A stretch of 64,000 nucleotides of DNA from Candidatus Endomicrobiellum agilis (GCA_020328155.1 JAIXMX010000001.1:62001-126000); one strand, 5' to 3'; positions 44,592 through 56,856 are shown, counted from the stretch's first letter. Notes: a model not told the origin generated them from the letters alone. Numbers and translations: made by a program.

Positions 44592-45609
44592 AGAAAGTTT
44601 GAGGTAAATATATGTCAAGTCGATTGTATTGAACTGTTAAAAAACATTTCAAACGAAAGTTGACGTTGTTTCAGGTAAATGAGGTGATTTGGTTTTAGAT
44701 TCATTTGTGAGAAGTGGTATAAGAGCAACTGTTGCAAAAGACTTGAAAGAATTTTATAGATTCTGAAAAAGAGAAGATTTATATAGATATTGCAAATTAC
44801 GTGTTAAAAAAATGTACTGGTAAAAAAGGTTTAATAGAAAAATGGTATATTAAAATAGGTTAAAAATCATACCGAATTCGTTTTGGGTAGCACAAAAGAG
44901 CTGGATGACATCCTGTCGGAATATGTGAGCAAGTCCTGAGAGTGCGAGGAAGAAAAAGTGAATTTTAATGAGTTAAAAAATGCTTAATGAGGAAGTATTT
45001 GAAAAATCTAAAATTAGCTTTCTGCGAAAAATGTCAAATAAATCGAAAAGATTATCTAAGATTGTTTAGACCTGCTAAACTTAAGGCGAAAGTCTTACAA
45101 AACTTGTTACAATTACAAAAAAAATCGAACCAAGGAATGCTTTTTGGAAGTTGATTATACTCTTGTAGGAAATGATTTTATTATTCTCATCAAAAAAATG
45201 GCGGAAAAAAACTAGTGTATTGATGATGGAATGGTCGCGATTCTATTATAAAAAAAAGAGGACGGATTGATAAAAAGAAGTTGACTGCAGCACAAAAACC
45301 TATAGGAACAATGAAATCAATAGAATTGTATATTTTGTGGATACTAGCTTAATAAAAATAAAAGTCTATTATAAAATGGTATAAAATAGCTAAGCACTTA
45401 AAAGACTGTGAAGTTAATATCTCCGATTTGTTTAAAACGAATTTTGATTTAATATCAAAAATTATTGTATTTAGGAGACTTTTATCAAATAGCAAAATGA
45501 AATGCCATTGATTTTCTTTCATAAAGATAGGACTTTGAAATTGCTTCTGAAATATTTAAAAAAATCTCTGATTATTTAAGTTATCAGAATTATTAAAAAA
45601 GAGGTTAAT
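44592..45609 (+). pseudogene. Decayed gene(s) between argB and argD
   Basis: No intact frame is present. Plus-strand fragments with protein-like composition occur. DLVLDSFVRSGIRATVAKDL is near 44690-44745, and EKIYIDIANYVLKKCTGKKG near 44770-44830. FLEVDYTLVGNDFIILIKKM is near 45140-45195, and EVNISDLFKTNFDLISKII near 45412-45468. Stops and frame changes separate them. I do not recognise the family; they could be parts of one gene or two. Confidence 0.4.
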
Positions 45610-46809
45610 ATGGATATAAAACAAATTGAAGATAATTATTTTATGCATACATATAAGCGTATTAACTTAGTTGTGAAAAAAGCTAAAAACCGGTTTATAT
45701 GGGATAGAAACGGTAAAAAATATCTTGACTTTTTTGCTGGTATAAGCGTATGTAACGTCGGACATTGCAATGAAGCCGTCATAAAGGCAGTAAAAAAACA
45801 GTTGGACAGTTTTGCGCATGTCTCAAATTTATATTATGCGCTGCCACAGATTAAATTAGGCGAGGAGCTTGTTAAGAGAATATTTCCCGTGGGCGGAAGA
45901 GTTTTTCTTTCAAATTCCGGAGCGGAAGCGAACGAATGCGCGATAAAGGTTGCAAAGAAATGGGGTTTTTTGAATCCTTCAAAAAAGGGAAACAGATATG
46001 AAATAATTTGCTTCACAAATTCATTTCACGGAAGGACGCTCACTACACTTTCTGCAACAGGTCAGGAGAAATTTCATGAGTTTTTTAAACCGTTATGTGA
46101 TGGATTTGTTTTTGCTGAAATCAATAATATAGATTCGGTAAAAAAACTTTTAAATGATAGAACCGTTGCCGTAATGATAGAACCTATACAGGGCGAAGGA
46201 GGGATAATTCCCTCAGATAAGGTATTTTTAAAAGACTTGAGGGCATTTTGTGATGAGAATAATCTTCTTTTGATTTTTGACGAGATACAATGTGGCGTGG
46301 GTCGTACAGGAAAATTTTATGCTTTTGAAAATTACGATGTTAAACCGGATATTGTCACTTTGGCAAAATCTTTGGCTAACGGACTGCCTTTAGGAGCTAC
46401 CATCGCTGGAGAAAAGTGCGCTGAAGCATTTTCATACGGAGAACATGGTTCTACTTTCGGAGGAAATCCTGTATCATGTGCTGCGGCTCTTGCGGTGTTA
46501 AAAATTATCAATTCAAAGTTCTTGAGAACTTCTTCAAAAACTGCGGAATATCTCCGTGTAAAACTTGAAGATTTAAAAGAGAAGTATTCGGTTATAGAAT
46601 GTATCAGGGGACTTGGTTTAATGATTGGCATATGTCTTAAAGTAAGCGGCAAAGATATTGTAAATTATTGTATGGACAGAGGTTTGATTATAAATTGTAC
46701 TCAAGAGACAGTATTAAGATTATTACCGCCGCTTACAATTACGAAAAAAGATGTAGATTTTGCTGTGAAAATTTTGGAGGAGGCATTAAAATGGAAGTTA
46801 ACAAAGTAA
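45610..46809 (+). CDS. argD: Acetylornithine aminotransferase
   Basis: The 399-residue class III PLP transaminase shows the order [109 protein letters not shown] (Lys for PLP) and [17 protein letters not shown]. It converts N-acetylglutamate semialdehyde to N-acetylornithine. The ATG follows AAAAGAGG. Its 3' end overlaps argG by 19 bases. Length and all motifs are complete. Confidence 0.94.
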   Translation: MDIKQIEDNYFMHTYKRINLVVKKAKNRFIWDRNGKKYLDFFAGISVCNVGHCNEAVIKAVKKQLDSFAHVSNLYYALPQIKLGEELVKRIFPVGGRVFLSNSGAEANECAIKVAKKWGFLNPSKKGNRYEIICFTNSFHGRTLTTLSATGQEKFHEFFKPLCDGFVFAEINNIDSVKKLLNDRTVAVMIEPIQGEGGIIPSDKVFLKDLRAFCDENNLLLIFDEIQCGVGRTGKFYAFENYDVKPDIVTLAKSLANGLPLGATIAGEKCAEAFSYGEHGSTFGGNPVSCAAALAVLKIINSKFLRTSSKTAEYLRVKLEDLKEKYSVIECIRGLGLMIGICLKVSGKDIVNYCMDRGLIINCTQETVLRLLPPLTITKKDVDFAVKILEEALKWKLTK

Positions 46810-48032
46810 GCAGTAAACCCATAGGTAAAGATACGGTTAAAAAAGTAGTTGTAGCTTATTCTGGCGGACTTGATACGTCTATCATTTTATCATGGATAAA
46901 AGAGAATTACGGATGCGAAGTTGTGGCGTGTTGTGTCGACGTGGGGCAGGGGAAAGAACTTGAAGGATTAGACGAAAAAGCAAAAAAAACCGGTGCTTCA
47001 AAATCATATATAATTGATGCGAAAGAGGAGTTTGTCACGGATTATATTTATCCCGCGATAAAAGCGAACGCTTTATACGAAGATAGATATTATTTAGGGA
47101 CGGCGCTTGCAAGACCGATAATTGCCGACAAAATTGCAGGTATTGTAAAAAAAGAAAAAGCCGATGCTGTTTGCCATGGTGCAACGGGCAAAGGAAACGA
47201 TCAGGTGCGGTTTGAACTTGCTTTTAAATCTTTAATCCCAAATATAAAAATTATAGCTCCTTGGAGGGAATGGGATATAAAGTCGAGAGAAGATGCTATT
47301 GATTATGCTAAAAAAAGGAACATTCCTATCCCTGTAACAAAAGCAAAACCGTATTCTTCAGATGCAAATTTATGGCATATTTCTTATGAGGGCGGTGTTT
47401 TAGAAGACCTTGATAATGAATATGATGAGTCAATGTTTAAAATGACTGTTTCTCCTGAGAAAGCTCCGAATAAACCCACATATCTTACTATAGTATTTGA
47501 GCAGGGTATTCCTGTTTCTATAGATGGCAATAAGTTTTCGCCAGTGGAATTGATTACAAAACTAAATAAAATTGCAGGTGCAAACAGCATAGGAAGAACT
47601 GATATAGTTGAAAATAGACTTGTCGGTATGAAATCAAGAGGTGTTTATGAATCTCCCGCGGCAGCTGTTTTATATGCAGCGCATAAAGAACTTGAATCGA
47701 TTTCCGTTGATCGCGATACACTGCATTTTAAGCAATTACTTGGTCCTAAATATGCTGAAATTGCATATTACGGTTTATGGTTTTCGCCGCTCAGAGAAGC
47801 TCTTGATGCTTTTGTCGACAAGACGCAGAAATATGTTACCGGCAGTGTAAAATTGAAACTTTATAAAGGAAATATTATAACTGCTGCAAGAGAAGCAAAG
47901 CATTCTTTGTATTCAGAAAAGCTTGCAACTTTTGAGAAAGATGAGATTTATAATCATAAAGATGCCGAAGGATTTATTAATCTTTGGGGGTTACCGACAA
48001 AAGTACAGGCTATGCTGAGAAAAAGTAAATAA
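46791..48032 (+). CDS. argG: Argininosuccinate synthase
   Basis: The 413-residue ATP pyrophosphatase joins citrulline and aspartate. It has [20 protein letters not shown] (PP loop), [47 protein letters not shown] and [19 protein letters not shown], as in bacterial ArgG. A longer frame from 46668 exists, but the ATG at 46791 has a GGAGGAGG site inside the argD end and gives the conserved N-terminus. argF and argH are not in the window. Confidence 0.95.
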   Translation: MEVNKVSSKPIGKDTVKKVVVAYSGGLDTSIILSWIKENYGCEVVACCVDVGQGKELEGLDEKAKKTGASKSYIIDAKEEFVTDYIYPAIKANALYEDRYYLGTALARPIIADKIAGIVKKEKADAVCHGATGKGNDQVRFELAFKSLIPNIKIIAPWREWDIKSREDAIDYAKKRNIPIPVTKAKPYSSDANLWHISYEGGVLEDLDNEYDESMFKMTVSPEKAPNKPTYLTIVFEQGIPVSIDGNKFSPVELITKLNKIAGANSIGRTDIVENRLVGMKSRGVYESPAAAVLYAAHKELESISVDRDTLHFKQLLGPKYAEIAYYGLWFSPLREALDAFVDKTQKYVTGSVKLKLYKGNIITAAREAKHSLYSEKLATFEKDEIYNHKDAEGFINLWGLPTKVQAMLRKSK

Positions 48033-48328
48033 AACTAATAACGACTTTTTTGTTTTCTACAAAGCATTTACAATGTCATTGTCTTATGAAATGCGGTTAG
48101 GTATGTATTAAAAAAACAACCGGTAAAATAAATTCCGGATTGACACCTATAGCGATTCTTATTTTCTTTATTTTGCTTTTCCTCTTTCCTTTTTCAATGT
48201 GGATAGAGAGTGGGAAAGCAAATATATGTGGTGTCATGATTTGGAATCTACTTGTATATTTTTCACTATGATTGTAAGATTGATGCAGAATATTGCTTCG
48301 GAGTTGACTCGATAATTGTTATTTTCTA

Positions 48329-48808
48329 TTAATTATTTATGCAGTCTTTAGATTCGAGAATGCTAGCTATTCCCAATACTTTTTTGACAGTCGCAGAAAT
48401 GCGTTTTCCGTCGGCTTTTCCATTTACGCTGATTATCGCCGCTTTAATAACGCCACCAAAACTTTTATCTATAGAAGCGTCTGCAATAGCTTTAACTTTA
48501 TTAAAGAGTTCTTCATCAGACATTTCAACGGGAAGATATTGTTTAATTACCGTAATTTCTCTGCTTTCTTTGTCTATTAAATCTTGTCTTGCGACTTTTT
48601 TGAAACTTTCAATGGATTCTTTACGCTTTTTTACTTCGCTTCTCAATACTTTTACAACTTCTTCGTTATTGATTTTAATATTTTTCATATCGCGTATATT
48701 TATCTCGTTGAGTATGCCTCTTATGACGTTTAACTTTTCCATGTCTTTAGCTTTCATATAAGTTGTCAAGTCCGATTTAAGCCTTTTAACCATTTCATTG
48801 TCTGTCAT
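48329..48808 (-). CDS. yqeY: GatB/YqeY domain protein
   Basis: The 159-residue protein matches stand-alone YqeY: LKSDLTTYMKAKDMEKLNVI, RGILNEINIRDM, YLPVEMSDEEL, and a C-terminal helical YqeY domain with GGVIKAAIISVNGKADGKRI (the DG.xxS region). The domain resembles the tRNA-binding tail of GatB in the Glu-tRNA amidotransferase. It occurs widely near rpsU or dnaG, but here neither is present. An AGAAAAAAATG leader precedes the start. Function remains undefined. Confidence 0.88.
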   Translation of the reverse strand: MTDNEMVKRLKSDLTTYMKAKDMEKLNVIRGILNEINIRDMKNIKINNEEVVKVLRSEVKKRKESIESFKKVARQDLIDKESREITVIKQYLPVEMSDEELFNKVKAIADASIDKSFGGVIKAAIISVNGKADGKRISATVKKVLGIASILESKDCINN

Positions 48809-48943
48809 TTTTTTCTCCGTCGTTTATATTTTGAGGAATATCATAATTTTATACGCCGATAAAAGCAAGTAATATTGTAATTTTTGAAAGAAAATTGTTA
48901 ATATTTTTATTATACTAAATTCTCGTATTAGCAAAAATATTGA

Positions 48944-48973
48944 TTGACAGAACGGGCAAAAAATGAGTATAAT
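48944..48973 (+). promoter_or_regulatory. Sigma70-type promoter of the riboflavin operon
   Basis: A perfect TTGACA (48944-48949), an 18-bp spacer and a perfect TATAAT (48968-48973) end 69 bases before the ribD ATG. The leader is too short for an FMN riboswitch. Confidence 0.8.
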
Positions 48974-49042
48974 TGACAAAAGTTTTTGCAAAGATGGTTC
49001 GTTTGCGCTTCCTCCGCAGAGAAAATTTTTTTAGGGTTTCAT

Positions 49043-50110
49043 ATGAACGACAATAATTATATGCAAATTGCGTTGAACCTTGCAAAAAAAGGAAAAGGCA
49101 AAGTTTATCCCAATCCTTTAGTAGGCTGTGTGATTGTAAAAGATAATAAAGTTGTGGGAAAAGGATGGCATCAACATTTCGGTGGTAATCATGCTGAGAT
49201 AAATGCTCTTAGAGATGCAGGAGGAAATGCTGAAGGTGCAGACTTGTACGTTACGCTTGAACCTTGCAACAGTTATGGCAAAAAACCTCCGTGTACTCTC
49301 GCGATTGTAAAAGCCGGTATAAAGAGGGTTTATTATGCAATACCTGACAGCAATGTCTCGGGCAGCAGAGAAGTGTTGCAGAAAAATAATATTGAAGTTT
49401 ATGAAGGCTTGTTAAAAAAGCAGGCTGAAGTTCTGATTAAAGATTATCTAAAGTATTTAAAAAGTAAACCTAAAGTTTCAGTTAAAGCGGCGATGACTCT
49501 AGACGGCAAGATTGCAACTTATGAATATGATTCCAAGTGGATAACATCAGAAGAATCGAGAAATTTTGTACACAAAATGAGATCACGTTATGATGCAGTT
49601 CTTGTAGGCACGAATACGGCACTTAAAGATAATCCTTTTCTTACGACACATTCAAAAAACTTAAAAAATCCGATAAGAGTTGTTATAGATTCGAAATTAA
49701 AGCTTCCGGAGTCTCATCATTTGTTTGATGTATGTATTCCTACAATTGTTATTTATGATTCGAATGTCAAAAGTATACCGGAACATTTGAAAAAAGAAGG
49801 AATAATTCTATCTCCTATTGATATTGATGCTGCAAGAAAAGATTTTAATGTGGTAGTAAAAAAGCTAAATTATCTTTCGCTAAAAAGAATTTTAATAGAA
49901 GGCGGTAGTGAAATAATTGCTTCGGCTTTGTTTTCAAACGCAGTAAATGACATATATTTTTTTATTGCTCCAAAGATAGCTGGTGGCAAAACTGCGATTT
50001 CTGTTGTAGGTGGCGCGGGAGTGAAAAAAATATCGGAATCGTTGCCTGTAAAAAATATGAAAGTAAAAAAAGTAGGTTTTGATTTGCTTGTAACAGGACG
50101 AATTAAATGA
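49043..50110 (+). CDS. ribD: Bifunctional riboflavin deaminase/reductase
   Basis: The protein has about 355 residues. The N-terminal deaminase domain has PNPLVGCVIVKDNKVVGKGW, HAEINALRDAG and EPCNSYGKKPPCTLAIVKAG (zinc His and Cys). From about residue 150 the reductase domain has VSVKAAMTLDGKIAT, WITSEESRNFVHKMRS, YDAVLVGTNTALKDNPFLT and ILIEGGSEIIASALF. It performs the second and third steps of riboflavin synthesis. The ATG at 49043 is used, not 48986, because the conserved region starts there (MNDNNYMQIAL). Confidence 0.94.
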   Translation: MNDNNYMQIALNLAKKGKGKVYPNPLVGCVIVKDNKVVGKGWHQHFGGNHAEINALRDAGGNAEGADLYVTLEPCNSYGKKPPCTLAIVKAGIKRVYYAIPDSNVSGSREVLQKNNIEVYEGLLKKQAEVLIKDYLKYLKSKPKVSVKAAMTLDGKIATYEYDSKWITSEESRNFVHKMRSRYDAVLVGTNTALKDNPFLTTHSKNLKNPIRVVIDSKLKLPESHHLFDVCIPTIVIYDSNVKSIPEHLKKEGIILSPIDIDAARKDFNVVVKKLNYLSLKRILIEGGSEIIASALFSNAVNDIYFFIAPKIAGGKTAISVVGGAGVKKISESLPVKNMKVKKVGFDLLVTGRIK

Positions 50111-50232
50111 TGTTTTACGTGTAGTTCTGGAAAACCTGAACGGTAATGTTAAAGAGCTTTTAAGAGATTTTGGGAAAAATAAACTTTTGATTGCTTAATT
50201 TCCTCAAAATAGCAAATCTGAAGGAATAGCAG

Positions 50233-50850
50233 ATGTTTACAGGTTTAATTGAAGATATAGGTACAGTCAAAAGTGTTTTAGATTCTAAGATTGAAATTAG
50301 AACAAAGCTCGACGATATTACAAAAGGTGACAGTATCTCAGTCAATGGAGTATGTTTGACTGCAGTCTTTGTAAATAAAGACGGTTTTGTTGCTGATTAC
50401 AGTCCCAATACTGATAGGATTACGTCGCTTTCAAAATTAAAACAGAATTCAAAAGTCAATTTAGAACGCGCTATAAAATTGTCTTCGCGGTTTGGTGGAC
50501 ATATAGTAAGCGGGCATGTTGACGGTACCGCTGAAATAGAAAAAATAGAGAAGCTTGGACATTTTTTTAGAGTTATATTTTCTTGCGGAGAAAATATATC
50601 CGCATACTGTGTTGACAAGGGTTCTGTTGCGGTTGATGGCATAAGTTTAACACTTTCATCTGTGTCAACTTTAGGATTTGAAATTTTTATTATACCTGAG
50701 ACTTTTAATAATACAATTATGCGGTTTAAAAAAGAAGGGAGTAAAGTAAATATTGAGACTGATATTCTTGCTAAATATGTAAAAAAGTTTGTGGGTAAAA
50801 GGGCAGATAATATTTCGCTTGAAATGTTAAAAGAAAACGGTTTTTTTTAA
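50233..50850 (+). CDS. ribE: Riboflavin synthase alpha chain
   Basis: The 205-residue enzyme has two lumazine-binding repeats: MFTGLIEDIGTVKSV to ISVNGVCLTAVFV and SPNTDRITSL, then LSSRFGGHIVSGHVDGTAEI to VAVDGISLTLSSVS. It dismutates two 6,7-dimethyl-8-ribityllumazine molecules into riboflavin. The ATG is preceded by GAAGGAATAG. Trimeric cytosolic enzyme of normal length; the second repeat keeps the substrate residues. Confidence 0.94.
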   Translation: MFTGLIEDIGTVKSVLDSKIEIRTKLDDITKGDSISVNGVCLTAVFVNKDGFVADYSPNTDRITSLSKLKQNSKVNLERAIKLSSRFGGHIVSGHVDGTAEIEKIEKLGHFFRVIFSCGENISAYCVDKGSVAVDGISLTLSSVSTLGFEIFIIPETFNNTIMRFKKEGSKVNIETDILAKYVKKFVGKRADNISLEMLKENGFF

Positions 50851-50883
50851 CGCGGATGCATTGTATGTGCAAATGGAGTTTAT

Positions 50884-52095
50884 ATGAAGAGCAAAATTTT
50901 TACGTCGGTAGAAGATGCGGTTAGAGACATTAAAGCGGGGAAAATGGTTATTGTTGTTGATGATCCCGGCAGAGAAAATGAAGGAGATTTGGTTTGTGCT
51001 GCTGAAAAAACTTCTCCTGAAATTATAAATTTTATGGCAAAGTATGCAAGAGGTCTTATTTGTGTTCCGATGGAACATGAAAGGCTTGAAGAGCTTGAAA
51101 TAAAAAATATGGTTGAAAAGCCGACAGAAAAAAAAGGTTGTTCTTTCACGGTGTCTGTTGACTATAAAATAGGTACTACAACGGGCATATCGGCTTATGA
51201 TAGATCTATTACTGTCAGGAAGCTTATTGATAAAACTACAAAGCCTGAAGATTTTACGAGACCTGGTCACACATTTCCTTTGAGATATAGGGAAGGTGGT
51301 GTTTTAGTCAGGACGGGGCATACGGAAGCGGCTGTTGATTTAGTCAAACTTGCGGGATTTTATCCTGCTGGAGTTATATGTGAAATAATGAATGACGATG
51401 GAACAATGGCGAGAATGCCTGATTTGATAGAGTTTGCAAAGAAGCACGATTTGAAGATTATAACAATAGAAGAGCTTGTAAATTATAGGCGTCGGACTGA
51501 AAAACTTATCAACGAACTTGTAAGCGTTGATTTGCCTACAAGATACGGATACTTTAAACTTATTTTATTTGAAGATACGATAACGAAAGATTTTCACCTT
51601 GCGATTGTAAAGGGCAGTGTAAAAGGCGAGCAGGACGTTTTAGTAAGACTTCATTCGTCATGTGAAACGGGAGATATATTTCACTCTTTAAGGTGCGACT
51701 GCGGTGAGCAGCTTAAAACAGCTTTAAAAGCCATTGAAAAAGCGGGGCAAGGCGTGGTTTTGTATATGCATCAGGAAGGCAGAGGAATAGGACTTGTAAA
51801 TAAACTTAAAGCTTATAGTTTACAGGAAAAAGGCATGGACACTGTAGAAGCTAATGAAGCGCTTGGGTTTAAGCCGGATTTAAGAGATTATGGAATAGCT
51901 GCTCAGATGTTATCCGAACTCGATATAAAGAGTATTAATCTTATGACTAATAATCCCAGAAAAGTAGAAGAACTTGAAGGATACGGTTTAAAAGTTGCAA
52001 AAAGGGTCCCGGTGGAGATTAATCCTACGGAGTTTAATAAAGGATATTTAAAAACTAAAAAAGAGAAGATGGGGCATATATTAGAGACAGTTTAA
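50884..52095 (+). CDS. ribBA: Bifunctional DHBP synthase / GTP cyclohydrolase II
   Basis: The protein has 403 residues. The N-terminal RibB domain has [50 protein letters not shown] and [19 protein letters not shown]. The C-terminal RibA domain (from about 205) has [19 protein letters not shown] with its zinc Cys, [20 protein letters not shown] and [11 protein letters not shown], then [16 protein letters not shown]. It produces both entry precursors of riboflavin. The ATG follows GGAGTTT. Both active sites look complete. Confidence 0.96.
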   Translation: MKSKIFTSVEDAVRDIKAGKMVIVVDDPGRENEGDLVCAAEKTSPEIINFMAKYARGLICVPMEHERLEELEIKNMVEKPTEKKGCSFTVSVDYKIGTTTGISAYDRSITVRKLIDKTTKPEDFTRPGHTFPLRYREGGVLVRTGHTEAAVDLVKLAGFYPAGVICEIMNDDGTMARMPDLIEFAKKHDLKIITIEELVNYRRRTEKLINELVSVDLPTRYGYFKLILFEDTITKDFHLAIVKGSVKGEQDVLVRLHSSCETGDIFHSLRCDCGEQLKTALKAIEKAGQGVVLYMHQEGRGIGLVNKLKAYSLQEKGMDTVEANEALGFKPDLRDYGIAAQMLSELDIKSINLMTNNPRKVEELEGYGLKVAKRVPVEINPTEFNKGYLKTKKEKMGHILETV

Positions 52096-52282
52096 ATATT
52101 TTATTATGGGACGTACTTGCTGTCTTTAGGAGTTGTGAGTGGGGAGATAATTGTGAAATCAACGATAATTTCGCATTTGTCATTATAAAATTGCGGTATT
52201 CTGTATTTTTAAGGAAGTCAATCGTTATACTTGCTTTGTTGTTTATAATGGCGAATATAAATGAAAAGATAGAGAGGATAGA

Positions 52283-52744
52283 ATGAATATTGTTGGCGGG
52301 CAGTTAAATGCACATGGGAAAAAATTTGCAATAGTGGTATCGAGGTTTAATGAATTTATAACAAATAAACTTATAAGCGGTGCGGAGGATATTCTTAAAA
52401 GACATTCAGTTGCAGATGAAGATATTTCTGTTTATTGGGTTCCAGGAGCTTTTGAAATTCCTGCAGTCGCAAAAAAAATTGCAGAAAACAAAAAAGTTGA
52501 TGGAATAATCTGCCTCGGTTGCGTTATAAGAGGAGCTACTCCGCATTTTGATTATGTCTCATCCGAAGTTTCAAAAGGCGTTGCTTCTGTATCGCTTCAG
52601 AGTGAGGTTCCGGTGATTTTTGGTGTGTTGACAACGGATTCCATAGAACAGGCCATTGAAAGAGCCGGCACTAAAGCGGGAAACAAAGGGTCCGATGCAG
52701 CGATGAGCGCAATAGAAATGGTAAATTTATATTCTGTAATTTGA
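52283..52744 (+). CDS. ribH: 6,7-Dimethyl-8-ribityllumazine synthase
   Basis: The 153-residue capsid-forming enzyme has [56 protein letters not shown] and [21 protein letters not shown]. It condenses 5-amino-6-ribitylamino-uracil with DHBP, so all four riboflavin enzymes are adjacent. The start has an AGAGAGGATAG site. The 187 bases between ribBA and ribH hold no gene that I can support. Confidence 0.96.
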   Translation: MNIVGGQLNAHGKKFAIVVSRFNEFITNKLISGAEDILKRHSVADEDISVYWVPGAFEIPAVAKKIAENKKVDGIICLGCVIRGATPHFDYVSSEVSKGVASVSLQSEVPVIFGVLTTDSIEQAIERAGTKAGNKGSDAAMSAIEMVNLYSVI

Positions 52745-52769
52745 CAAAAAAGCATTTTTATGTTATCTT
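52741..52769 (+). promoter_or_regulatory. Promoter-like element at the ribH stop
   Basis: TTGACA (52741-52746, overlapping the ribH stop), a 17-bp spacer and TATCTT (52764-52769) face the two tRNAs and purA, about 100 bases upstream of tRNA-Lys. Confidence 0.5.
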
Positions 52770-52870
52770 TCAAAGATTATTAATTATTAAAATTATCCAT
52801 TATTCATAGTAATTTAGTTCAATTCTGCAATCTGTTATTAGTTTTAATAATTCCTTTTATGTCATATGAT

Positions 52871-52943
52871 GGGCCCGTAGCTCAGCTGGTAGAGCACCTC
52901 ACTTTTAATGAGGTTGTCGTGCGTTCGAATCGCACCGGGCTCA
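52871..52943 (+). tRNA. tRNA-Lys (anticodon TTT)
   Basis: Acceptor GGGCCCG/CGGGCTC, anticodon stem CCTCA/TGAGG with loop CTTTTAA, and T arm TGCG-TTCGAAT-CGCA are visible. CCA is not encoded. Confidence 0.95.
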
Positions 52944-52949
52944 TTTTTT

Positions 52950-53022
52950 GCTCCCATCGTCTAGGGGTCTAGGACACAGGATTTTCAATCCTGCGACACG
53001 AGTTCAAATCTCGTTGGGAGCG
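52950..53022 (+). tRNA. tRNA-Glu (anticodon TTC)
   Basis: Acceptor GCTCCCA/TGGGAGC, anticodon stem CAGGA/TCCTG with loop TTTTCAA, and T arm CGAG-TTCAAAT-CTCG are visible. It lies six bases after tRNA-Lys, so both are one transcript. CCA is not encoded. Confidence 0.95.
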
Positions 53023-53033
53023 CTTGTTTTTAA

Positions 53034-54407
<1,374 letters not shown>

Positions 54408-54502
54408 TTGCTGCATTGTTTTTCCGCCACTTGGCTTTGTTGTAGATAAATCAGTTTATTCATATGTTTTTGTCAATGGATGTAATATTTTACTATAAAG
54501 AT

Positions 54503-55171
54503 ATGAAAGTAAAACTTTTAAATTTTACTCGTAATCCGGAAAAAATATGCGCTGTAGCCGCAAGATTATGTTATAGTTCTAAAAGTATTGATGAAAACTT
54601 CAAGAATTTTAAGAAAGAGAAAAGCAAAGAACTTCTTGATAAGATTATTTTTTCAGGTCATCATTCTGTTTTGGAACATTCTTCCTTCACTTTTGGAATT
54701 GAAGGTGTTTCGCGTGCTTTGCTCGCGCAGTTTACAAGACACAGAATAGCCTCTTTTTCCGTGCAGAGCCAGAGGTATGTAAAATTTGAGAACGACATTA
54801 AATTCGTGTCTCCTAAGACAATAAAAGAAAACGCCCTCCTGCGAAAAAAATATAATGATTTTAAGAATAATGTTAAAAAATTGTATAAAGAATTTTTAGA
54901 TGCAGGTGTTCCTGCGGAAGATGCTAGATGTATTTTACCTAATGCTTCAACTACAAAAATTATAGTTACGATGAATGCAAGAGAATTGAGACACTTTTTC
55001 TCATTGAGATGCTGTAACAGAGCGCAAGATGAAATGACTGCTATGGCGCGTCGTATGTTAAAACTTGTCAAAAAAAAAGCGGAGCTGTTATTTTCTAATG
55101 CAGGACCTAGTTGCTTAAGAGAAGGTTGTCATGAGGCTTTTCCATGCGGTAAGCCGTGGAAAAAACATTAA
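54503..55171 (+). CDS. thyX: Flavin-dependent thymidylate synthase
   Basis: The 222-residue FAD enzyme methylates dUMP using methylene-THF, without making dihydrofolate. The ThyX signature RHRIASFSVQSQRY (RHRxxS plus SxQSxRY) is at about 80-93, preceded by HHSVLEHSSFTFGIEGVSRA. Later parts include LPNASTTKIIVTMNARELRH and the C-terminal CREGCHEAFPCGK. An earlier ATG at 54464 is possible, but MKVKLLNFTRNPEKI is the usual start. ThyX with class III RNR fits an anaerobe. Confidence 0.95.
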   Translation: MKVKLLNFTRNPEKICAVAARLCYSSKSIDENFKNFKKEKSKELLDKIIFSGHHSVLEHSSFTFGIEGVSRALLAQFTRHRIASFSVQSQRYVKFENDIKFVSPKTIKENALLRKKYNDFKNNVKKLYKEFLDAGVPAEDARCILPNASTTKIIVTMNARELRHFFSLRCCNRAQDEMTAMARRMLKLVKKKAELLFSNAGPSCLREGCHEAFPCGKPWKKH

Positions 55172-55311
55172 ATTTTATTGTTCACTTTTAACTTGATTCA
55201 ATTTCTTCTTGGACAAACAGATAACGGCAAGCGCTAAGTTAAATTCCAAATCAAGTTTTTCGGCATTGCGAATATGAATCTGAATAGTAATGTATTTCCT
55301 GGAGTGATATA

Positions 55312-56490
55312 GTGTATGAGGTGTTTGATTTCCTAATATCTTTAGCAAGTATTCTTTTCTTTGCAAAAGTTTTTGGAGAAATTGCTTTGAGACTTGGACA
55401 AAGCGCTATAATTGGCGAGCTTTTAGCAGGGATTTTTATAGGACCTGGCGTTTTAGGAATTGTGCATGAAACATCTGTTTTGTCAAACATGTCTGAACTT
55501 GGCGTAATAATTCTCCTTTTTGAAGTCGGACTTTCAACCAATATAAAAGAATTGTTAAAAGCAAGCGGATGGGCGATGGCTGTAGCGTTTATTGGTGTAA
55601 TAGTTCCTTACTTTTTAGGATATTTTGTATTTTTACGCTTCGGACTTACAAATATACAGGCAATCTTTGCCGGCGCCGTTCTTACGGCGACTTCTGTAGG
55701 TATTACAATAAGAGTGTTCATGGATTTAAAACATCTCGAAGCTGAAGAGGCAAAGATAGTTCTTGGCGCTGCAGTTATTGACGATGTTATAGGACTTACA
55801 ATGCTTGCCGTTGTTTTGAGACTTGTTACGGGAGGAGCCGTCAGTTTTGGGACTGTTGTACGTATAAGCGGAACCGCAATACTGTTTTTGTCGTTATCTA
55901 CTGCTGTGGGTTTGCTTATAGTACCTACGGTTTTTAATTTTATTTCAAAAATGAAGCAGACTCATATAGTATTTGTTATGGGTGTTGTTTTGTGTTTTGT
56001 TTTATCGGCATTCTCAATTAAAATTGAGCTTGCTCCTATGGTAGGCTCGTTTGTTGCTGGACTTATTCTTTCAACTATAAAACAAAGCGAAGAAATAAAG
56101 AGAGGCATAAAACCGATTTATGCAATTTTTGTGCCTGTATTTTTTGTTGTAATGGGCACTAAAGTAGATATAAGCACATTTAATCCTTTTGTTGCTGCAA
56201 ACAGAGAAATTTTAATTTTAACGGGAGTACTTTTTGTTGTTGCTTTTGTAGGTAAGGCAGTTGCTGGTTTTGCCGTATTAAAAAAAGGAATAAATAAATT
56301 TTTAATAGGCGTTTCAATGGTGCCTCGCGGTGAGGTAGGATTAATATTTTCAGAAATTGGTTTGAAAAATAATGTTTTTGGAACGCGAGATTACAGTGCT
56401 TTAGTTGCAGTTATGATGCTTACGACTTTTATTACTCCGATAATATTAAAGCATCTTATATCAAAACAGAAAAAAAGTAGCTCGATATAA
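55312..56490 (+). CDS. CPA2-family cation:proton antiporter (KefB/NapA-like)
   Basis: The 392-residue protein has about twelve TM helices. Visible motifs are LGQSAIIGELLAGIFIGPGV, LGVIILLFEVGLSTNIKELL, VLTATSVGITIRVFMDL, and VLGAAVIDDVIGLTMLAVVL, where the paired Asp (IDD) are the proton/cation site. SMVPRGEVGLIFSEIG follows. No TrkA-N or regulatory domain follows. The start is GTG with GGAG nearby. It exchanges Na+ or K+ for H+; the ion cannot be told. The end at KQKKSSSI is intact. Confidence 0.93.
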   Translation: MYEVFDFLISLASILFFAKVFGEIALRLGQSAIIGELLAGIFIGPGVLGIVHETSVLSNMSELGVIILLFEVGLSTNIKELLKASGWAMAVAFIGVIVPYFLGYFVFLRFGLTNIQAIFAGAVLTATSVGITIRVFMDLKHLEAEEAKIVLGAAVIDDVIGLTMLAVVLRLVTGGAVSFGTVVRISGTAILFLSLSTAVGLLIVPTVFNFISKMKQTHIVFVMGVVLCFVLSAFSIKIELAPMVGSFVAGLILSTIKQSEEIKRGIKPIYAIFVPVFFVVMGTKVDISTFNPFVAANREILILTGVLFVVAFVGKAVAGFAVLKKGINKFLIGVSMVPRGEVGLIFSEIGLKNNVFGTRDYSALVAVMMLTTFITPIILKHLISKQKKSSSI

Positions 56491-56715
56491 TAGAAATAAT
56501 AGAAATTGTTAAAAAGTAATATCGATACTTCTAAATAATTTCGGCTATTTCAGGCAATACTTGCTATTTCCATCACTGTTTACAGGCAAAAAATTTTGTG
56601 CGACACATCCATCAACACACTCACCGCCAAAAACAACATTACACAGAGTTAGATATACACATATCTGGTAATTTAATGGCTTTAGTCACATTGTGACGTT
56701 ATAGAGTAATTAATA

Positions 56716-56856
56716 TTATTTTGAAAAGCTGGGTGGTTTGTTCCATTCCTTGTAATAGTTCCGCCTGTACAAGCATTCGTCTTGAAGATTGTTTAACGCT
56801 TTTTGAAATGGTTCGATAATTTTCCTGTCTGGACTTCGGACGTTTGATTTTATCAC
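56716..56856 (-). CDS. Short ORF after the lipoprotein/TM gene
   Basis: The 46-codon frame starts at a GTG (56856) that overlaps the end of the upstream frame and reads VIKSNVRSPDRKIIEPFQKA to CLYRRNYYKEWNKPPSFSK. Composition is protein-like, and an AGGAGGTG lies at the very start, overlapping the start codon. It may be the displaced C-terminus of the preceding gene or a small separate gene. I do not recognise it. The 225 bases from 56491 to 56715 show nothing. Confidence 0.35.
   Translation of the reverse strand: MIKSNVRSPDRKIIEPFQKALNNLQDECLYRRNYYKEWNKPPSFSK

Noticed and set aside
46668-46790. Longer N-terminus for ArgG
   Set aside because: It overlaps argD coding sequence in another frame, and a GGAGGAGG site sets the start at 46791.
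48974-49042. Possible FMN riboswitch before ribD
   Set aside because: The leader is only 69 bases, and no conserved RFN core is visible.
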